From Oscillospiraceae bacterium (GTDB lineage: Bacteria > Bacillota > Clostridia > Oscillospirales > Oscillospiraceae), in assembly GCA_016296235.1 (NCBI GenBank), contig JAEDJR010000001.1:1-64000 (forward strand): a stretch of 64,000 bases of DNA, in the 5' to 3' direction. The translations under genes and the position numbers were made by a program. Below the pieces are notes generated by a model that saw nothing but the letters and a program-made list of their open reading frames with translations, searched no databases and was not told where the DNA came from. Position 1 is the first letter of the stretch, and the number at the start of each line of letters is the position of its first letter. This document shows, piece after piece, positions 1-8,813 of the stretch.

Positions 1-189
1 TATGCCAGGGAGGCGCTGCCGGAGGAGGCTGCGGCGATGGACTTCCGGGAGATTTCTGTCTATTACCATAAGCAGCTCTTTTTGGGGGATCCGATCCATT
101 GCTATTATCATTCTGACGGAGACCGTCATGTTGTGAACATCTGCGGGGATGCCGCAGCCACGCTCCATGCCACCGTGGTGTTTTCGTAA
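1..189 (+). CDS. C-terminal end of an acyl-ACP thioesterase-like protein (5' truncated)
   Basis: The window opens inside a frame that runs to a TAA at 187-189; the last 62 residues are visible. The tail (YAREALPEEAAAMDF..., then GDRHVVNI...AATLHATVVFS) resembles the second hot-dog domain of bacterial acyl-ACP thioesterases, where a parent-like strand is followed by a beta hairpin. These enzymes release fatty acids from acyl carrier protein in the cytoplasm. No catalytic residues are in view, so the family call is tentative. A strong hairpin follows at 209-240. Confidence 0.45.
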   Translation, partial: YAREALPEEAAAMDFREISVYYHKQLFLGDPIHCYYHSDGDRHVVNICGDAAATLHATVVFS

Positions 190-208
190 GGAAACAGGCG
201 TGACAAGG

Positions 209-250
209 CCCCGGGTATCGAGCTTCCTTGATACCCGGGGCACTGTTTTG
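209..250. terminator. Hairpin terminator between convergent genes
   Basis: An 11-bp perfect stem (CCCCGGGTATC / GATACCCGGGG) with a 10-base loop lies between the stop of the thioesterase-like gene and the stop of the convergent XRE gene. A short T-rich stretch (ctgttttg) follows on the plus strand, so it probably serves the upstream gene and may act in both directions. Confidence 0.75.
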
Positions 251-886
251 CTATTTCTGATAATATATGCTGTCTCCTGCACTGGCGGAGCCGCCGATCT
301 GCGCACAGCGAATGCTGTCGCCGGCTCTGGCATTGCCATGAATATTGCCGCAGGTAATCCCGTCGCCGGCCGTAACGCTGCCGCCCACATTTCCGCATTT
401 GACACCGTCACCGGCGTTGACATTGCCGTGGACCTCCCCACAGACAACACCGTCTCCGGCTGTGACACTTCCACCGATGAGACAGTTTTCGCATACCACA
501 GTAAAATCACTGTTTACATACAGTGCCGGACCGGAATAGTGGAATTCCACCAGGGTCTTTTCCTTCTGATGGCGGTCAATCAGATGATGCTGCTGCAGAC
601 GGTGTCCGAGATACAGAACAGCCCGTAACCCATTGTCGTCCGCCCAGGGAAGCTCGGAGATGACCGTCTGCGTTGGGCAGTAATTCCGGCCAAACAGCTC
701 ATCCAGGGAGATTCCGAAAATATCTGCCAGAGCAGGGAGCAGCTGGACGTCGGGACAGCATTGATCCGCCTCCCATTTGGAGACAGCCTGATTGGTGACG
801 CCAAGCAGATTTGCCAAGGCTTCCTGCGTCAGGCCCTTTTCCTTACGCTGCTGCAGGATACTTTTTCCAAGGGTGATTGTTTCCAT
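251..886 (-). CDS. XRE-family regulator with C-terminal beta-helix repeats
   Basis: The 211-residue protein has an N-terminal helix-turn-helix of the Cro/CI/XRE type (about residues 6-65; the recognition segment reads VTNQAVSKWE). After a linker, residues from about 120 to the end hold four and a half 15-residue repeats of the type GGSVTAGDGVVCGEV / HGNVNAGDGVKCGNV, the hallmark of a right-handed beta-helix as in polymer-forming (bactofilin-like) proteins. The start is the ATG at 886, 10 bases after AAAGGA; the frame stays open upstream to 976 but lacks a site there. The gene is monocistronic and convergent with the gene before it. It probably binds DNA as an oligomer; the ligand and targets are unknown. 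Confidence 0.85.
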   Translation of the reverse strand: METITLGKSILQQRKEKGLTQEALANLLGVTNQAVSKWEADQCCPDVQLLPALADIFGISLDELFGRNYCPTQTVISELPWADDNGLRAVLYLGHRLQQHHLIDRHQKEKTLVEFHYSGPALYVNSDFTVVCENCLIGGSVTAGDGVVCGEVHGNVNAGDGVKCGNVGGSVTAGDGITCGNIHGNARAGDSIRCAQIGGSASAGDSIYYQK

Positions 887-998
887 TCTGATCGTCCTTT
901 CTGTTGAAGCTGCCTTCAGTATAAAAGGATTGCCTCGGATTTGCAATGACGGAACAGTTGAGTGGACGCAAATCAATCCAACCGACGGTTGGAAAACA

Positions 999-1038
999 AA
1001 CAGCTGCCGCAGGATCCGCAGATCCCGGGGCAGCTGTT
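999..1038 (-). terminator. Terminator of the CapA-like gene
   Basis: On the minus strand the 10-bp stem AACAGCTGCC / GGCAGCTGTT is followed by TGTTTTCC, 17 bases past the stop of the CapA-like gene. The loop itself contains a smaller GGATC dyad. Confidence 0.7.
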
Positions 1039-1054
1039 CGAAAAAGCCGGCGGC

Positions 1055-2401
1055 TTATTTGCCGGAGTCGTAATTGGACTGGGTATTGGTCTTCAGATTA
1101 TCAATGGCGGCGGTCATAGCGGCTTCATAATCCTGGAACAAATCGGTCTGGATGGCGGCACGGATGGGGAGAACCTCAAAGCGCCGTTCCGCACCTTCTC
1201 CGCGATCCACAACATACAAGGGCGTGTAGTTCACACTGGAGATGGTGGTGTCGCCGGTTTTGCCGTCTTTCGTGAACTCCAGGTTCAGAATGACGCTTTC
1301 CTGGGTATACTGCTTGGTCATACTGGAAATAAAGTTGCCAAGGCTGTATGCCACGAAGCACTGCTTCTTTTCCCCGTCTGTAGTTTCCACATCCATCATC
1401 TTCATGGGGCCGACGAAATGGCTGTGGGAGCCGAGAATGACGTCAACGCCGTTCTTGAACAGCAGCTCGGTGATTTCATCCTGAGTGCTGCTGACCGTGA
1501 AGTCATATTCGCTGCCCCAGTGGAGCATGGCCACGATCACATCGGGGTTGAGCTTTTTGGCGGCATCCACGCGGTTGAGGATGGAAGTGGTATCCACCTT
1601 GGAGAAGTCGGTGTTATAGTCGGTGTAGAGCATGTCCACCGCATACTGGTTGTTGGTGGGCAGGCGCATGCTGTTGAGGCCCTTGGTGAAGCCGATGAAA
1701 GCGAACTTGATCCCGTTGACCTCCCGCAGGACCACACCGCCGCTGCCGGACTGGGCGGGATCGGTGGCATGGGTTCCCACATGGTCAATACCGGCCTGGT
1801 TGAGGATGTTGATGGTGGACTGCAGGCCGTTGATACCGTTCATGATGGAATAGGTGTTGGCAGTCTGCAGAATGTCAAAGCCCATGTCGGCCAGGTTGTT
1901 GGCCAGGCTTTCCGGTGCGTTCCAGTAGGGCGCAAGATCCTTGTTGCCCACATACGGCGGAACACCCAGGAAGTTCAGCTCCAGGTTGCCGACCATCAGA
2001 TCGGGGCTGATGGTGTAGGGGGTAATGGCTTCAAAGCAGGAGGAGAAGTCATAGACCGTGGCGCCGTTCTGATCGGTGGATTGACCGGCTTTAATCTGGG
2101 AATCATACATCATGATATCGCCCACAGCCGCAAGGGTCGCGGTCACGTCGGGATCGGCAGGCTCGGGTTCAGGCTGAGTCTCCACCGGCGGTGCAACCGT
2201 CTCCGTCTGCTTTTCCTCCGCGGTCTTGCCGCTGCAGCCCTTTACAATCAACACGATCACAAGAATCAGCACAACCGCCAGGATGGCCAGGACAATTCTC
2301 TGCTGGATTTTCCGCTTGCGCTTCATTTCCAACCGCTTCAGACGCCGGGCTTCCAGCAGCTCTTCATCGCGCTCAAACTCTTCATTTTCACGATTAGACA
2401 T
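1055..2401 (-). CDS. CapA-family membrane-anchored metallophosphatase-like protein
   Basis: This 448-residue protein has a charged cytoplasmic N-terminus (about 1-35), one membrane segment (about 36-53), an acidic Pro/Glu/Thr linker, and then a PGA_cap (CapA) domain with AAVGDIMM, NLELNF, GFTKG, MLHWGSEYD and the metal-binding GSHSHF motif. CapA proteins belong to the calcineurin-like phosphatase fold and take part in poly-gamma-glutamate or capsule handling; no capB/capC neighbours are present, so the substrate is unknown. The start at 2401 has a perfect AAGGAGG; 31 further in-frame codons upstream overlap the promoter and are rejected. The topology places the catalytic domain outside the cell. 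Confidence 0.88.
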   Translation of the reverse strand: MSNRENEEFERDEELLEARRLKRLEMKRKRKIQQRIVLAILAVVLILVIVLIVKGCSGKTAEEKQTETVAPPVETQPEPEPADPDVTATLAAVGDIMMYDSQIKAGQSTDQNGATVYDFSSCFEAITPYTISPDLMVGNLELNFLGVPPYVGNKDLAPYWNAPESLANNLADMGFDILQTANTYSIMNGINGLQSTINILNQAGIDHVGTHATDPAQSGSGGVVLREVNGIKFAFIGFTKGLNSMRLPTNNQYAVDMLYTDYNTDFSKVDTTSILNRVDAAKKLNPDVIVAMLHWGSEYDFTVSSTQDEITELLFKNGVDVILGSHSHFVGPMKMMDVETTDGEKKQCFVAYSLGNFISSMTKQYTQESVILNLEFTKDGKTGDTTISSVNYTPLYVVDRGEGAERRFEVLPIRAAIQTDLFQDYEAAMTAAIDNLKTNTQSNYDSGK

Positions 2402-2465
2402 ACGATACCTCCTTACAGGTTCTCCCTCAGCCGGGAAAACCCGGCGCATAAGGGTATTTTTCTTT

Positions 2466-2494
2466 ATTATACAATAGTTCCCTGGGATTCTCAA
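2466..2494 (-). promoter_or_regulatory. Sigma-A-type promoter of the CapA-like gene
   Basis: On the minus strand TTGAGA (2489-2494) and TATAAT (2466-2471) are 17 bases apart. This gives a leader of about 58 bases before the ATG at 2401. Confidence 0.8.
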
Positions 2495-2530
2495 TCAGTT
2501 TTTTGCGAAAGAACGAAAAACAGTCAGGTC

Positions 2531-2559
2531 TTGGCGAAGCGGAAAAACTGTGCTATACT
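2531..2559 (+). promoter_or_regulatory. Sigma-A-type promoter of the GH25 gene
   Basis: TTGGCG (2531-2536) and TATACT (2554-2559) are separated by 17 bases and lie just upstream of the AAGGAG ribosome site. It is divergent from the CapA promoter, the two being about 37 bases apart. Confidence 0.75.
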
Positions 2560-2585
2560 GTAGAAAAAACACGAAGGAGTAAGAT

Positions 2586-3479
2586 ATGACCAGAAAGCCG
2601 CGTGGGAACCGCGCATTCACTGTAATAATTGCGCTGCTGGGCGCAGCGTTGGTAATTGCTGTTCTATGGGGAATTGTAACCGGAATTGCGAAGCTGATGC
2701 ACTATGGGGAGAATGTCACCATTCAACAGGAGACGCAGCCGGAGAATCAGGAAGAAACCATCCCGGAGCCGGAGGCAGAGGAGGAGCCTCTGGCGAGAAA
2801 CACCTTCAACACCGACGGCTTTTATGAACAGGACGGCATTCGCCGCTATCATGGCGGCGATTTGGTGGGCCTGGCCGGTGTGGATGTCTCCTCCTACCAG
2901 ACCAATGTGGACTGGAACGTGGTGAAGGAAGCGGGAATCGATTTTGCCATGATCCGGGTGGGCTACCGGGGCTATTCCTCGGGAGAGCTGGACGAAGACG
3001 ATTATTTCACCGCGCACCTGGAAGGCGCCATCCACGCCGGACTGAAGGTTGGCGTGTACTTTTTCTCCCAGGCCCTGACGCCGGAAGAGGCTGTGGAGGA
3101 GGCGGAGTACGTTCTGGAGAAAATCAAGGACTACGACCTGCAGTATCCCGTTGTGTTCGACTGGGAGGAGATGCACGTCCCGGCCAGAACGGACGAGATG
3201 AACATGCTGATGCTGACCTCCTGCGCCCAGGCCTTCTGCGAGACGGTGGAGGCTGCCGGCTACCGGGCCGGCGTGTACTTCAACCAGGCCTATGGCTATG
3301 GACAGCTGAACCTGGTCAGCCTCAAGGACTATGTGTTCTGGCTGGCGGAGTATGCCGAAACGCCGTCGTTTGCCTATGACATTCAGATCTGGCAGTACAC
3401 CAACGAGGGCCAGGTTCCCGGGATCGAAGGTCCGGTGGATATGAATATCGCGTTCCACCGCAAGGACGCCATGCCGTAA
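2586..3479 (+). CDS. Membrane-anchored GH25 lysozyme (N-acetylmuramidase)
   Basis: The 297-residue protein has an N-terminal membrane anchor (about 11-33), an acidic linker (about 45-70) and a glycoside hydrolase family 25 domain from about 93. The signature GVDVSSYQ carries Asp100 and FDWEE carries Asp192 and Glu194, matching the family's catalytic cleft; IWQYT near the end is also typical. GH25 enzymes cut the MurNAc-GlcNAc bond of peptidoglycan, so it acts at the cell wall from the outer face of the membrane. The start follows GAAGGAG; the gene has its own promoter and terminator and is a single-gene unit, divergent from the CapA-like gene. Confidence 0.93.
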   Translation: MTRKPRGNRAFTVIIALLGAALVIAVLWGIVTGIAKLMHYGENVTIQQETQPENQEETIPEPEAEEEPLARNTFNTDGFYEQDGIRRYHGGDLVGLAGVDVSSYQTNVDWNVVKEAGIDFAMIRVGYRGYSSGELDEDDYFTAHLEGAIHAGLKVGVYFFSQALTPEEAVEEAEYVLEKIKDYDLQYPVVFDWEEMHVPARTDEMNMLMLTSCAQAFCETVEAAGYRAGVYFNQAYGYGQLNLVSLKDYVFWLAEYAETPSFAYDIQIWQYTNEGQVPGIEGPVDMNIAFHRKDAMP

Positions 3480-3486
3480 TCATGGA

Positions 3487-3526
3487 ACACCTGCAGCAGA
3501 ATTGATCCTGCTGCAGGTGTTTTTTT
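3487..3526 (+). terminator. Rho-independent terminator of the GH25 gene
   Basis: A 13-bp stem (ACACCTGCAGCAG / CTGCTGCAGGTGT) is followed by seven T residues. It sits between convergent genes. Confidence 0.92.
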
Positions 3527-3540
3527 GCCTCTGATCGGTC

Positions 3541-5643
3541 TTATTGTCCGGAAAAAGCCTCTTTCAGCCGCTGCCACAGGCTCTTTTTGGCATCTGCGGG
3601 AACGCTGGCTTCCATGGCGTCGGCCATCAGCTGCTGCTGGCAATCCAGAGGGGCGCTGTCCTCGGAGACGTGACTGTAGGAGCCGTCGGGCATCAGCTGC
3701 CGGGAACGGATATTATCCCGCAGGCACATATCCAGGATGTGGTGGATTTTCTCCCGGATCTGGGGGCTGTAGATGGGGCAGGCTACCTCCACCCGGCGCT
3801 CGGTATTGCGGGTCATGAAGTCCGCCGATGCGATGTACATGGTTTCCTGACTGCCGGACCCGAAGCAGTAGATGCGGGAATGCTCCAGATAGCGGCCGAC
3901 AATGCTGACGATTTTCAGATTCTCCGTCTCGCCGGGAATGCCCGGGAGAATGCAGCAGATTCCCCGGACGATCATGGTGATCTGCACACCGGCACAGGAG
4001 GCGTCCCGGAGCTTCTGAATCAAATCCAGATCGGTGACGGAGTTGAGCTTCAGCACGATGCGGCCCTCGGCGCCCTTCTGCATCTCCCGGTCGATCAGGT
4101 CCAGAAGCGTGGACTTCAGACAGACCGGGGCCACCAGCAGATGGTCATACGTCCCGTTGAGATTGCCGATCATCATGTTTTTGAAGAATTCGTTGGCGTC
4201 ACGGCCGATGCCCTGATCGGCGGTCAACAGGGAGAGGTCGGTGTATATGGCGGCGGTCTTTTCGTTATAATTGCCGGTACCAATCTGGGTGAGATAGCGG
4301 ATGGCGCCGTGTTCCCGCCGGGTGATGAGACAGACTTTGGAGTGAACCTTGTAATCCTGAAAGCCGTAGAGAATGGTACATCCTGCTTCCTCCAGCCGTT
4401 CGGACCAGTCGATGTTGTTTTGCTCGTCAAAGCGGGCCCGCAGCTCAATCAGAACGGTTACGTCCTTGCCGTTTTCCGCAGCGGCGCAGAGATAGTCCAC
4501 CAGTTTGGCCTTGGTGGCCAGGCGATAGATGGTGATCTTGATAGAGATGACACTGGGATCGTTGGCGGCTTCCTTCAGCATCTGGAGGAAGGGGTTCATG
4601 CTCTCATAGGGATAGGACAGCAGCAGGTCGTCGTGCTGCACCAGACGGAGCATTTTTTCCTGCGGCGGGATGCAGCCCGGCGTCTGGGGCGTAAACGGCG
4701 GGTAGGAGAGAATGCTCCGACGGGCTTCAGACAGCTTCCCGGCCAGCTCATAGGCGAATTTGAGCTTCATGGGAGCGCGGCTGATATAAACCTGGTGGTG
4801 CTCCAGGGACATTTTGGCGCGGAGATACTGCTCCAGCTCCGGAGAAATGACATTGGACAGCTCCAGACGCACCGGGGCCAGACGTTTCCGCTTGCCCAAA
4901 ACCTTCTGCATTTTTTCCCGGAAGTCGCCGTATAGATCAGAGGCATCGTCGTCGGTGGTAATATCGGCATTTCGGGTCAGGCAGAGCTGTACCCGCTCCA
5001 TGCAGGTGTAGCCAGGGAACAGCTGCTCCAGGTACTCCATGACAATCTCGCCGATGGGAATGAATCGAACGCCGCTGCCCGGCAGGTAGAGAACGTCCGG
5101 CAGGGCCGACGGAATGGGAACGCAGCCGAAGGTCTCCTTTCCCTTATATTTCAGCCGGGCTGCAACATGCAGAACCTTGTTCTGCAGATGGGGGAAGGGG
5201 TGATGGGAATCCACAATCTGGGGCGAGAGAATCGGAGCGATGGACTGCTTGAAATACTGCTTGACGAACTTGATCTCATCGGAACGCAGAGATTGATAGG
5301 TCAGGCAGAAAATCCCGTGAATTTTCAGCTGATTGGTGATATCAAAGAAGCAGCGTTCCCGCTTGGCGTACAGCGGGCGAACGGCACGGTAAATGGCGGA
5401 CAGCTGTTCCTTGGGCGTCATGCCGGACTTCGGATCGATGTCGTTCGGATTAACATGGGAAAAATCCAAAAGGCTGCCCACCCGAATCATGAAGAACTCA
5501 TCCAGATTACTGGTAAAAATCTCCACGAACTTCAGACGCTCCAGCAGCGGTACAGTGGCGTCCATGGCTTCCTCCAATACGCGGTCATTGAACCGCAGCC
5601 AGCTGAGTTCTCTGTTCTGGGTGTAGGGGAGTTTTTCGGACAT
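3541..5643 (-). CDS. ppk: Polyphosphate kinase 1
   Basis: PPK1 reversibly polymerises the gamma-phosphate of ATP into polyphosphate. The 700-residue length is normal. The N-terminal domain begins with the typical NRELSWLRFNDRVLEEA; the catalytic C-terminal phospholipase-D-like domains contain the phospho-accepting His434 in YKVHSK, the GTGNYNE motif (455-461) and the second essential His588 in YLEHSR. The start at 5643 has GAGGG about 7 bases upstream. The gene stands alone, convergent with the GH25 gene and divergent from the sporulation operon. Confidence 0.97.
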   Translation of the reverse strand: MSEKLPYTQNRELSWLRFNDRVLEEAMDATVPLLERLKFVEIFTSNLDEFFMIRVGSLLDFSHVNPNDIDPKSGMTPKEQLSAIYRAVRPLYAKRERCFFDITNQLKIHGIFCLTYQSLRSDEIKFVKQYFKQSIAPILSPQIVDSHHPFPHLQNKVLHVAARLKYKGKETFGCVPIPSALPDVLYLPGSGVRFIPIGEIVMEYLEQLFPGYTCMERVQLCLTRNADITTDDDASDLYGDFREKMQKVLGKRKRLAPVRLELSNVISPELEQYLRAKMSLEHHQVYISRAPMKLKFAYELAGKLSEARRSILSYPPFTPQTPGCIPPQEKMLRLVQHDDLLLSYPYESMNPFLQMLKEAANDPSVISIKITIYRLATKAKLVDYLCAAAENGKDVTVLIELRARFDEQNNIDWSERLEEAGCTILYGFQDYKVHSKVCLITRREHGAIRYLTQIGTGNYNEKTAAIYTDLSLLTADQGIGRDANEFFKNMMIGNLNGTYDHLLVAPVCLKSTLLDLIDREMQKGAEGRIVLKLNSVTDLDLIQKLRDASCAGVQITMIVRGICCILPGIPGETENLKIVSIVGRYLEHSRIYCFGSGSQETMYIASADFMTRNTERRVEVACPIYSPQIREKIHHILDMCLRDNIRSRQLMPDGSYSHVSEDSAPLDCQQQLMADAMEASVPADAKKSLWQRLKEAFSGQ

Positions 5644-5782
5644 GAAGAATCCCTCGCTTTCTATAGCTCTATGATACGGATTTTCGGGATAGTTTGCAAG
5701 TTAATTCTTGTCTCGCGGCAAAATATGGCGGGCATATCCCATCCGGACTGCGAATAGTCTGTAGGGGAAAGGATGATTGCAC

Positions 5783-6628
5783 ATGATGGAGCAGCTGTTG
5801 GACTTGCTGCCGGAGGAGCATGCCGGTCAGATCAGGAACATGAAGCCGGAGGGACTGGAGGAAATACGGGCGGGCGCCGGACAGCCTATGCTGCTTCGCG
5901 CCGGCGGGAAGGAGACGGCCCTGTGGCCCAGAATCCGGCAGGACCAGTTGGAGGAACTGCTGCGCCGGGCCTGCCGGCAGTCCGTCTACGCGCATAATGA
6001 AACCCTGCGTCAGGGCTATATGACCCTGGAAGGGGGGCACCGAATCGGTGTCTGCGGGTTCGGTGTCATGCAGGACGGAGCGATTCATACGCTGCGCACG
6101 CCGTCCTCGGTTTTAATCCGGATTGCCCGGGAGCATCCCGGCTGCGCGGACAGGCTTTTGCCGGCTGTGACCGGTTCTACCTTGATTCTGGGGCCGCCCG
6201 GCAGCGGAAAAACCACGATGCTGCGGGATCTGGTCCGACAGCTTTCCGACCGTTGTCATGACCGGGTGGGGCTGGCGGACGAGCGGGGAGAAGTGGCTGC
6301 CTGTGTGATGGGTGTGCCGCAGCTGCAGGTTGGGTGCAGAACGGACGTGCTGGTAAATATTCCGAAGGCGGATGCCATTCTGATGCTGCTGCGCTGCATG
6401 AATCCGCAATGGATCGCAGTGGACGAGATCACGGCGCCGGAGGATGTCTGCGCATTGGAGCGGGCAGCCTACTGCGGCGTCCGCCTGTTGGCCACTGCCC
6501 ATGGAGATACTGCCGAGGATCTGAAACGGCGGCCGGTCTATCGTCAGCTGATGGAAACCGGCGTATTCCGCACGGTGGTGATTCTGCGGGCGGACAAGTC
6601 TGGTTACATCCTGGAGGAACAGCCATGA
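5783..6628 (+). CDS. spoIIIAA: Stage III sporulation protein AA, ATPase
   Basis: First gene of the spoIIIA operon, made in the mother cell. It is a secretion-type ATPase thought to power the SpoIIIA-SpoIIQ channel that keeps the forespore active. The 281-residue protein has Walker A GPPGSGKTT (137-145) and a Walker B-like segment ending in VDEIT. The ATG at 5783 is chosen because AAAGG lies 10 bases upstream; a TTG two codons earlier is also possible. It overlaps spoIIIAB by ATGA. I could not find a convincing sigma-E promoter in the short gap after ppk. Confidence 0.96.
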   Translation: MMEQLLDLLPEEHAGQIRNMKPEGLEEIRAGAGQPMLLRAGGKETALWPRIRQDQLEELLRRACRQSVYAHNETLRQGYMTLEGGHRIGVCGFGVMQDGAIHTLRTPSSVLIRIAREHPGCADRLLPAVTGSTLILGPPGSGKTTMLRDLVRQLSDRCHDRVGLADERGEVAACVMGVPQLQVGCRTDVLVNIPKADAILMLLRCMNPQWIAVDEITAPEDVCALERAAYCGVRLLATAHGDTAEDLKRRPVYRQLMETGVFRTVVILRADKSGYILEEQP

Positions 6629-7125
6629 AACTGGTAGGTATGATCTTTATCGTTGTGTCAGCCGGGTCTGTCGGGTTCCGGATTGCGGTGCTGCTGAAAA
6701 GACGCTGCATGCTGGTGCGGCAATTTCTCCGGGCGCTGCAGCTTCTGCGCAGCGAAATCTCCTTCTGCGGCACGCCGCTTCCCCAGGCATTTGCGCTGAT
6801 GGCGGCCTCCTGTGACGGCCAACTGGCCCGGCTGTTTTCCACTGTGGCGAAGGATATGGACCGCCGGCGGTGGGTCACGCCCCAGGCTGCCATGGAAAAG
6901 GCGCTGGAGGAAACGCCGGAGGAGCTGCTGAAACCGATTTTGATTGACCTGACCAAGCGCCTCGGCAAATACGATCTGGATGCGCAGATGCAGGGCATCG
7001 ATACGGCATACCGGGAAGCGGAACTGCTGCTGCAGACGCTGGAGCAGGAGCGAAGCCTGAAATCCAGGACTTATGAGACGCTGGGAATCTGTGCAGGACT
7101 GGCAGCGGTGATTCTGCTGCTGTAG
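6625..7125 (+). CDS. spoIIIAB: Stage III sporulation protein AB
   Basis: The 166-residue protein has a hydrophobic N-terminus, a central helical bundle that resembles type II secretion GspF-like proteins, and a C-terminal membrane helix (LGICAGLAAVILLL). It is expected to work with SpoIIIAA at the mother-cell membrane. It starts with the ATG that overlaps the spoIIIAA stop, so the two are translationally coupled. Length and position in the eight-gene operon match the family. Confidence 0.94.
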   Translation: MKLVGMIFIVVSAGSVGFRIAVLLKRRCMLVRQFLRALQLLRSEISFCGTPLPQAFALMAASCDGQLARLFSTVAKDMDRRRWVTPQAAMEKALEETPEELLKPILIDLTKRLGKYDLDAQMQGIDTAYREAELLLQTLEQERSLKSRTYETLGICAGLAAVILLL

Positions 7126-7132
7126 GAGCGCT

Positions 7133-7327
7133 ATGGAGATTGATTTGATTTTCAAAATTGCGGCCGTGGGGATCATTGTCTCCATTCTGAATCAGGTGCT
7201 GGTTCGCTCCGGCAGGGAGGAGCAGGCCACCATGACCACCCTGGCTGCGCTGGTGGTGGTACTGATGATCGTGGTGCAGAAAATTGCCGAGCTGTTTCAG
7301 CTGGTCAAGGACTTGTTTCAATTCTGA
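7133..7327 (+). CDS. spoIIIAC: Stage III sporulation protein AC
   Basis: A 64-residue protein with two membrane helices (about 4-21 and 32-52). SpoIIIAC is a small integral membrane part of the SpoIIIA complex. It begins 7 bases after the spoIIIAB stop (site GGAGCGCT) and its stop TGA overlaps the ATG of spoIIIAD. Confidence 0.94.
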   Translation: MEIDLIFKIAAVGIIVSILNQVLVRSGREEQATMTTLAALVVVLMIVVQKIAELFQLVKDLFQF

Positions 7328-7719
7328 TGGAAACAGTGATTCAAATTTCTGCTTTGGCAGTGATTGCAGCAGTGCTGTGTGTCGTGGTTCGTGCCCAGTC
7401 CGGCGCCCTGGCGGTTTTGCTCTCCCTGTGCGCCAGCGTGGGAATCGCCTTTCTGGCGTTCCGCTTTCTATCCCCGATTCTGTCGGTGGTCCGGCAGCTG
7501 CGGGAGCTGACGGGCTTGGAGCAGGCGGCCACGGCGCCGATGCTGAAAGCGGCGGGCATTGGGATTTTGACCCAGACTGCGGCGGCGATCTGCGAGGATT
7601 CCGGAGAAAAAGCACTGAGCCGCGCCGTGGAAACCGGAGGGACGGTTCTGTCTCTCTATGTGTCGCTGCCGCTGCTTTCGGCAGTACTGGAATTGTTGAA
7701 GGAAACACTGGGAGGGTAG
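7327..7719 (+). CDS. spoIIIAD: Stage III sporulation protein AD
   Basis: A 130-residue, very hydrophobic protein with about four membrane helices, related to SpoIIIAC in its N-terminal part. It begins one base inside the spoIIIAC stop codon. In the known complex it is an integral membrane component together with AC and AE. Confidence 0.94.
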   Translation: METVIQISALAVIAAVLCVVVRAQSGALAVLLSLCASVGIAFLAFRFLSPILSVVRQLRELTGLEQAATAPMLKAAGIGILTQTAAAICEDSGEKALSRAVETGGTVLSLYVSLPLLSAVLELLKETLGG

Positions 7720-7721
7720 TT

Positions 7722-8813
7722 GTGAGAACAGGAATCCTGACGCTGCTGCTGCTTTGGCTGCTGATGGTTCCGGCGCGGGCTGTGGACGTGACCGGCCGGC
7801 AGACGGAGCTGCTGGATACCGACCGGCTGGAGAACGGGCTCACCGGAGAAGCGGCGGAGCTGATGGAACCCTATTCTCCGACCGAGCAAAGCGATCTGCT
7901 GGATGGGATGCTCCAAATCTTCCGGCAGACGCTGGGGAAAAGCAGCGGCGTCCTGCGAAGCGCCGCTGCTGCCATGCTGCGGCTTTTGATGGTGGTGATC
8001 TTATGTCAACTGGCGCAGAGTATATGCGAAGAGCAGGGCCGGACGGCAGCTGCCATCACGGGAGCCCTGGCCATTACTGCCTGCTGCGGCGCAGACCTGA
8101 ACACGCTCATCGGTCTGGGCCGTGACACCATGGACCGGCTGGCGAACTTCAATCAGCTGCTGCTTCCTGTGATGTGCGGCGCCGCGGCTGCCTCCGGCGG
8201 TGCAGTGGGCGCCGGGGCGATCTATACCGCGACCTGTTTTTTCTCCAATCTGCTGCTCAGGGCCAGCAATGACCTGATGATTCCGGTGATGTATGCGTAT
8301 CTGGGCCTGGCGCTGACCGACGCCGCAGTGCAGCAGGAACGGCTGAAGCGGCTGCGGGAGCTGCTGGGCTGGCTCATTGAGAAGGGATTGAAGACCATGG
8401 TTTATCTCTACACCGGCCTGCTGACGGCCACCGGCGTTCTGTCCGGAACGGCCGATGCAGCAGCGCTGAAGGCGGCGAAGCTTGCCATTTCCAGCGCCGT
8501 GCCGGTCGTGGGCGGCATCATATCCGGCGCGGCAGAAACGGTGCTGTCCAGCGCAGGACTGCTGAAAAGCTCCATCGGTACCTTCGGCATGCTGGCCATT
8601 GTGTCGGTTTTCCTGTTTCCCTTTCTGCAAATCGGCGTATCGTTTCTGATGCTGCGAATCACTTCGGCGCTCAGCGATATCCTGGGAAGCTGCCACGCCG
8701 GTCTCCTGGAGGCCATTTCAAAGCTGATGGGCTATCTTCTGGCCATGATCGGCAGCTGTGCGCTGATGAGCCTGCTGTCCTGCTGCTGTTTCCTGAAGGC
8801 GGTGCAGCTGTGA
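7722..8813 (+). CDS. spoIIIAE: Stage III sporulation protein AE
   Basis: A 363-residue polytopic membrane protein that starts with a signal-like segment (RTGILTLLLLWLLMVPARA). About seven further hydrophobic segments follow, as in B. subtilis SpoIIIAE, the largest membrane part of the channel. The start is GTG at 7722, seven bases after GGAGG and two bases past the spoIIIAD stop; the frame is open far upstream inside spoIIIAD, which is not coding. Its stop TGA overlaps the GTG of spoIIIAF. Confidence 0.94.
   Translation: MRTGILTLLLLWLLMVPARAVDVTGRQTELLDTDRLENGLTGEAAELMEPYSPTEQSDLLDGMLQIFRQTLGKSSGVLRSAAAAMLRLLMVVILCQLAQSICEEQGRTAAAITGALAITACCGADLNTLIGLGRDTMDRLANFNQLLLPVMCGAAAASGGAVGAGAIYTATCFFSNLLLRASNDLMIPVMYAYLGLALTDAAVQQERLKRLRELLGWLIEKGLKTMVYLYTGLLTATGVLSGTADAAALKAAKLAISSAVPVVGGIISGAAETVLSSAGLLKSSIGTFGMLAIVSVFLFPFLQIGVSFLMLRITSALSDILGSCHAGLLEAISKLMGYLLAMIGSCALMSLLSCCCFLKAVQL

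Noticed and set aside
149..628. 159-residue plus-strand open frame after the first gene
   Set aside because: It crosses the terminator at 209-240 and runs antisense to the beta-helix repeats of the XRE gene, whose repetitive codons create the apparent frame.
962..2563. 533-residue open frame on the plus strand across the CapA-like gene
   Set aside because: It is the antisense shadow of a well-supported gene with promoter, ribosome site and conserved domain; its own sequence is His/Gly-rich and matches no family.
3544..4935. 463-residue open frame opposite ppk
   Set aside because: Antisense shadow of PPK1, which has all catalytic motifs; no ribosome site and no recognisable domain.
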